Positions 60,844 to 64,000 of a DNA stretch of 64,000 bases are shown one piece after another (within the stretch, counting starts at the first letter, position 1; each line of letters starts with the position of its first letter). Location: contig WUJK01000010.1 in assembly GCA_011317545.1 (NCBI GenBank), positions 1,426,001 to 1,490,000 on the forward strand, in the 5' to 3' direction. Below the pieces are notes generated by a model. It had not been told where the DNA came from, did not search any database, and worked only from the letters and a program-made list of their open reading frames with translations. A program made the translations under genes and the position numbers. This stretch comes from Coniella vitis (Eukaryota > Ascomycota > Sordariomycetes > Diaporthales > Schizoparmaceae).

Positions 60844-63800
60844 TTTTTGAGTTATTGGGCGATATTAGGTCAAGCAATATGTCTCAATTCGAGTGTTTGG
60901 CAGAATATGGGCCGGCCAGGGTTGTGAGGCGATACAACTGGACTTCTGAGCCAGGAAACAAACGGCGACCGGGCAGATGTTTCTGAGCAGGAAACGGTTG
61001 GAAGTCACTGCTGAGGAAAGAGGTCTGAAGCAGAGAACAAACGATCGATTCACTGGATTGAACAGCCACTTATTAATAGAAATACTTTTTTTTTTTTTTT
61101 TTCACAAACACTCAACGCGCTACATGATCATTTCCGCTGTAAAGCGGGCTATGAGACAACCACCTCACACACTCCTCGGTGGCTACTATGATCCTTGGAG
61201 GTCTTGGCACTTTGAAAATAAAGGAGACAAGAGACGGAGGCAGGCCGTCCGTTCTTTCTAGGCAATGGTATTGGCATCGTGTGGATTGAGTTGTATTGGG
61301 GCCGTGGATGGGCTGGCAGCGTTGCAACGGCGCTGACGCCACCGAAGAAGCATGGCCCTGTTTCTCTCAGACGACGAGGGCTTTCTAGCGAGCGGGCTTT
61401 GGCCCCCAACCCTCGTGTAAGATGGGACCGAAGGCATGCGAGATATGTACCGAGCTGGTCAAGTAAAGGACACGCTCCTTGCGAGAACCAGGTGTAATAT
61501 AGAGTACACGATCTGTAGCCTGTTACTTCTATTCGGAATACAAGAGCCCCCCCCATTCAATACTGCGTATACCGATTTGGTATTCCCTTATTCCCCTTGG
61601 GCGGAATTCGTCGCACGAGCTGTTTTAAAGTAGAGTGCTCGAGACATAAGCGGGGCCGGGCTGGTGTCGAAATGGAAATGTCACCATTTGTAGACTCTTC
61701 TTAATATATATATATATATATATATATTACTTATATAGGGCTGTGGACTCATGTCGACGGAGCATAGAGCATCGCGTGTGGTAGACAGTATGCACAGTAT
61801 TTGCATAGCTAACTCCTTCTGATTCGACTTGAGAACATAATACCAGCACTTCTTAGGCGGTTCTTGTGTCTACCTCTGTTGGAGAAGGTTATCAATATTC
61901 TCTGGTTGATAGGTGAGGTGAAATGGCCGAGTTGAATCTACTTTCTTCTCAAGCTGTGGAACATTCAAACAGGACACTCGCACTTCTGCTTCGCTGCTCA
62001 CATCAATACCGCCCAAGATGCAAGGATGCCTGCTTTAATTCACTAACCGAATACCACCAACAAATAGACACTACACACGCAATCGTTTGAACGATCTCTG
62101 TTGCCGCTATATGCTGATGAAAAGTTACAGATAACCGGAGGAAATATTCACACGTGCCATACACCAGGTACACCAAAGGAACAAACAACCTTTGCCAAGA
62201 TCCTTGGCGGGATCTTTATTGATGGGATTAACTGCACACTTTCGCCAACAGAATTGCCATGGATTTCTCCGCTTGGCCTAATCAAGTTGTGGTGACTAGA
62301 CCTTGAAGAGTTCCACGTGTTTGGATACGCCATCTTTGGTCACTCGTCCTTTGGGAGCTGTGGAAGGGGGGCAGAATGCATGACTTGCTTCGGGTCAATG
62401 TGAACCACACTCATGTGTTAAAGAAGCAAAAGCTTGTAGGGGGACGGACGGCTTGAGTTCTCTGCTACAAATCGGAATCTTGAGTCCATAAAAAAGTGCG
62501 ACTGTCTTGCGTACTCGGTGAATATCCCTATTCTTCGAGCAGGAAAACGGGATCTCGACGACATAGCATAGAAAGATGATGATTTGCCCTTTTCGTATCT
62601 CTGCATTCGCTTCCTCTTATAAAAAAAAGGGGGGGGATAATAAGAGAAAATGCCAACTACAGTGTGTTAGCACATCTTTCCTCCCCCACAAGGATTTCAA
62701 GTAGTTGCTCAAGCATCATTCGCATCAAAAAGCAAAAGACAATGAATGTGATACGTACGAGAGAGATCCTTCCTCGACAATGAATGCTGCGTGCCAACAA
62801 ACCTCAAGCAAGATTCTCGACAAACCCCCCCCCCCCCAAAAAAAAAACCACTCGCAAAACACACACTATTCTCGTGTTATTTCCGGCCATGTATTTACAA
62901 AGTCTCTCAGCCTTGTGCCTTATTAGCCTCGTGTTAGTTGCAAAACAACCGTTTAGCACGTCCACTTGGTGCAAATACACACAAGGCTGGCGTGTATGAA
63001 GAGTCGTACACGAGTCAAACACTTAGTGCCCCGCGCTTGAGAGTAAGAGACGACTTCTTTCCTACGGTCTACATACAACCACAAACCACTCCATAGTAGC
63101 CCATGTTTCTGTTGAAGTGGCTAGATCTCAAAAGAGACTTTATTCGAGTCCTCTACTCTTGTGGTACTTGCTCGTACGGATGAAGTCTTTCGGAAAGAAT
63201 TTCTCTGCGTGAGGTGTATATGTTCATAAAGATAAAATGGCCAAGTCCATCAAAAATGACTTTATATTGAATATTGTCATGGTATATATACATATATATA
63301 TATATATAAAATGTCGGCATAAAACCCGCCAAACGTTTTTCCAAATCCATTTCGTCGTTTCTATGAATACCAAAAAAACAAAGTAGTGTGCCGTGAGGCG
63401 TCTTCTCTTCTCTTCTAATCAATCATCCACGATGAGTCGCGCATTTTGAATACCATTTGCCTCTTCCGCCTTCTCCCAGATACAACAGAACTCCCCGCCT
63501 TCATCTATCACTCATCATCAACCCAGGATGTGGCTCGCGCCGTTCCCAACTCTTTCAGAACCAAAGAAAAGAAAAAGAGGAAAGTGTACAATACATATAT
63601 ATAACAAAAAAGAGCAAAGAAAAACCAAGAGGAAATCATTGCGCGGGTGCGGTCCGGTGCGGTCGTGTGGGTGGTTGAGGTGTCTGCAACCACCCAAGTT
63701 CGGCATGCATCGTGTTTGTCGTCCATTCATTCATCCAGCTCTTCTGTTCCGTTTAGTCCTCCCCCCCCCTTGGTGAGAAGGGGGGGGGGGTGGTTAGACA

Positions 63801-63887
63801 GTGGTAGGGTGGCGCCCATTGTCGAGAGCTATAGAAGTACTCGCTTCCAAAACCATGTAGCTTCTAGCAAGTGGTGAGGCACTGTGA
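60844..63887. other. Intergenic, 3 kb
   Basis: Upstream of the acetylesterase gene to the right edge. It holds poly-T (about 61086-61102), a TA repeat (about 61704-61727), poly-C/A (about 62826-62848), a TA repeat (about 63293-63308) and poly-G (about 63781-63791). Frames on both strands are short and lack domains. Part of 63400-63880 may be the 3' untranslated region of a gene entering from the right. Confidence 0.5.
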
Positions 63888-64000
63888 GAATTGCACATGT
63901 CAGTTACTCAGTTGCTTTTGGAAAAGAGTGAAAAGAAAAAAGCTAGATTGGATTTTCTTTTTTTTTTTTTTTTAAAAAAAAACTCACAGCAGTAGCGCGA
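63794..64000 (-). CDS. Possible 3' end of a gene entering from the right edge (partial)
   Basis: On the minus strand a strong donor GTGAGT (63987-63982) follows 13 nt of possible exon, and an acceptor CTCACAG lies at 63888-63882. The exon after it would end at a stop in all three phases: after five codons, after about 17, or after about 28 with a stop near 63796. The reading frame cannot be set without sequence beyond base 64000, so no product is proposed. Confidence 0.25.

Overview
The window is nuclear DNA from a filamentous ascomycete, most likely a Sordariomycete and plausibly Hypocreales. The evidence is the short introns (about 60-140 nt in most genes, two larger ones of 181 and 237 nt) with GTRNGT-type donors and CTRAC-like branch sites, single genes each with their own promoter rather than operons, and fungus-restricted families (DUF2434, 2EXR, fungal rhodopsin-like, Mid2-like wall sensor). 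The genus cannot be resolved from the sequence alone. All exon structures here were read by hand from splice signals and reading-frame continuity.

Left part (1-12.3 kb): the 3' part of the 26S proteasome ATPase RPT3; a small intron-split gene for an 82-residue protein with a cysteine ladder; a single-pass Mid2-like cell-surface protein; a membrane-embedded alpha/beta hydrolase; a hotdog thioesterase; and an AMMECR1-domain protein. Middle left (14-25.3 kb): a Ras-like GTPase, a group II PLP decarboxylase, then MSH2 and the tRNA m1G9 methyltransferase TRM10 transcribed divergently from a 351-bp promoter carrying three MBF-type ACGCG cores.

Middle (27.5-42.5 kb): a secreted fungal lipoxygenase (5 exons), a secreted pepsin-like aspartic protease (6 exons), an AT-rich gene-poor stretch with a probable coding relic, a 2EXR protein with a long acidic tail containing SUMO-interacting-motif-like units, an N/Q-rich Cys protein, and a DUF1772 membrane protein. 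Right part (43.5-64 kb): a secreted GH95 alpha-L-fucosidase (5 exons), the Golgi tether subunit COG5, a seven-span DUF2434 protein, an LPMO-like secreted protein with an N-terminal histidine after signal cleavage, a PTH11/rhodopsin-like receptor, and a CE12 rhamnogalacturonan acetylesterase. A fragment of one more gene may enter at the right edge.

Functionally the window mixes housekeeping genes (RPT3, MSH2, TRM10, COG5) with five secreted enzymes (lipoxygenase, aspartic protease, fucosidase, LPMO-like, acetylesterase) and two surface or receptor proteins. That fits a fungus living on or in plant or other polysaccharide-rich material. These genes are spaced by kilobases and interleaved with housekeeping genes, so I do not call them a cluster. 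I found no convincing rRNA, tRNA, CRISPR array, intact transposon or viral element. The best candidates for something undescribed are the cysteine-ladder microprotein, the 2EXR plus SIM-like array protein, and the N/Q-rich Cys protein.
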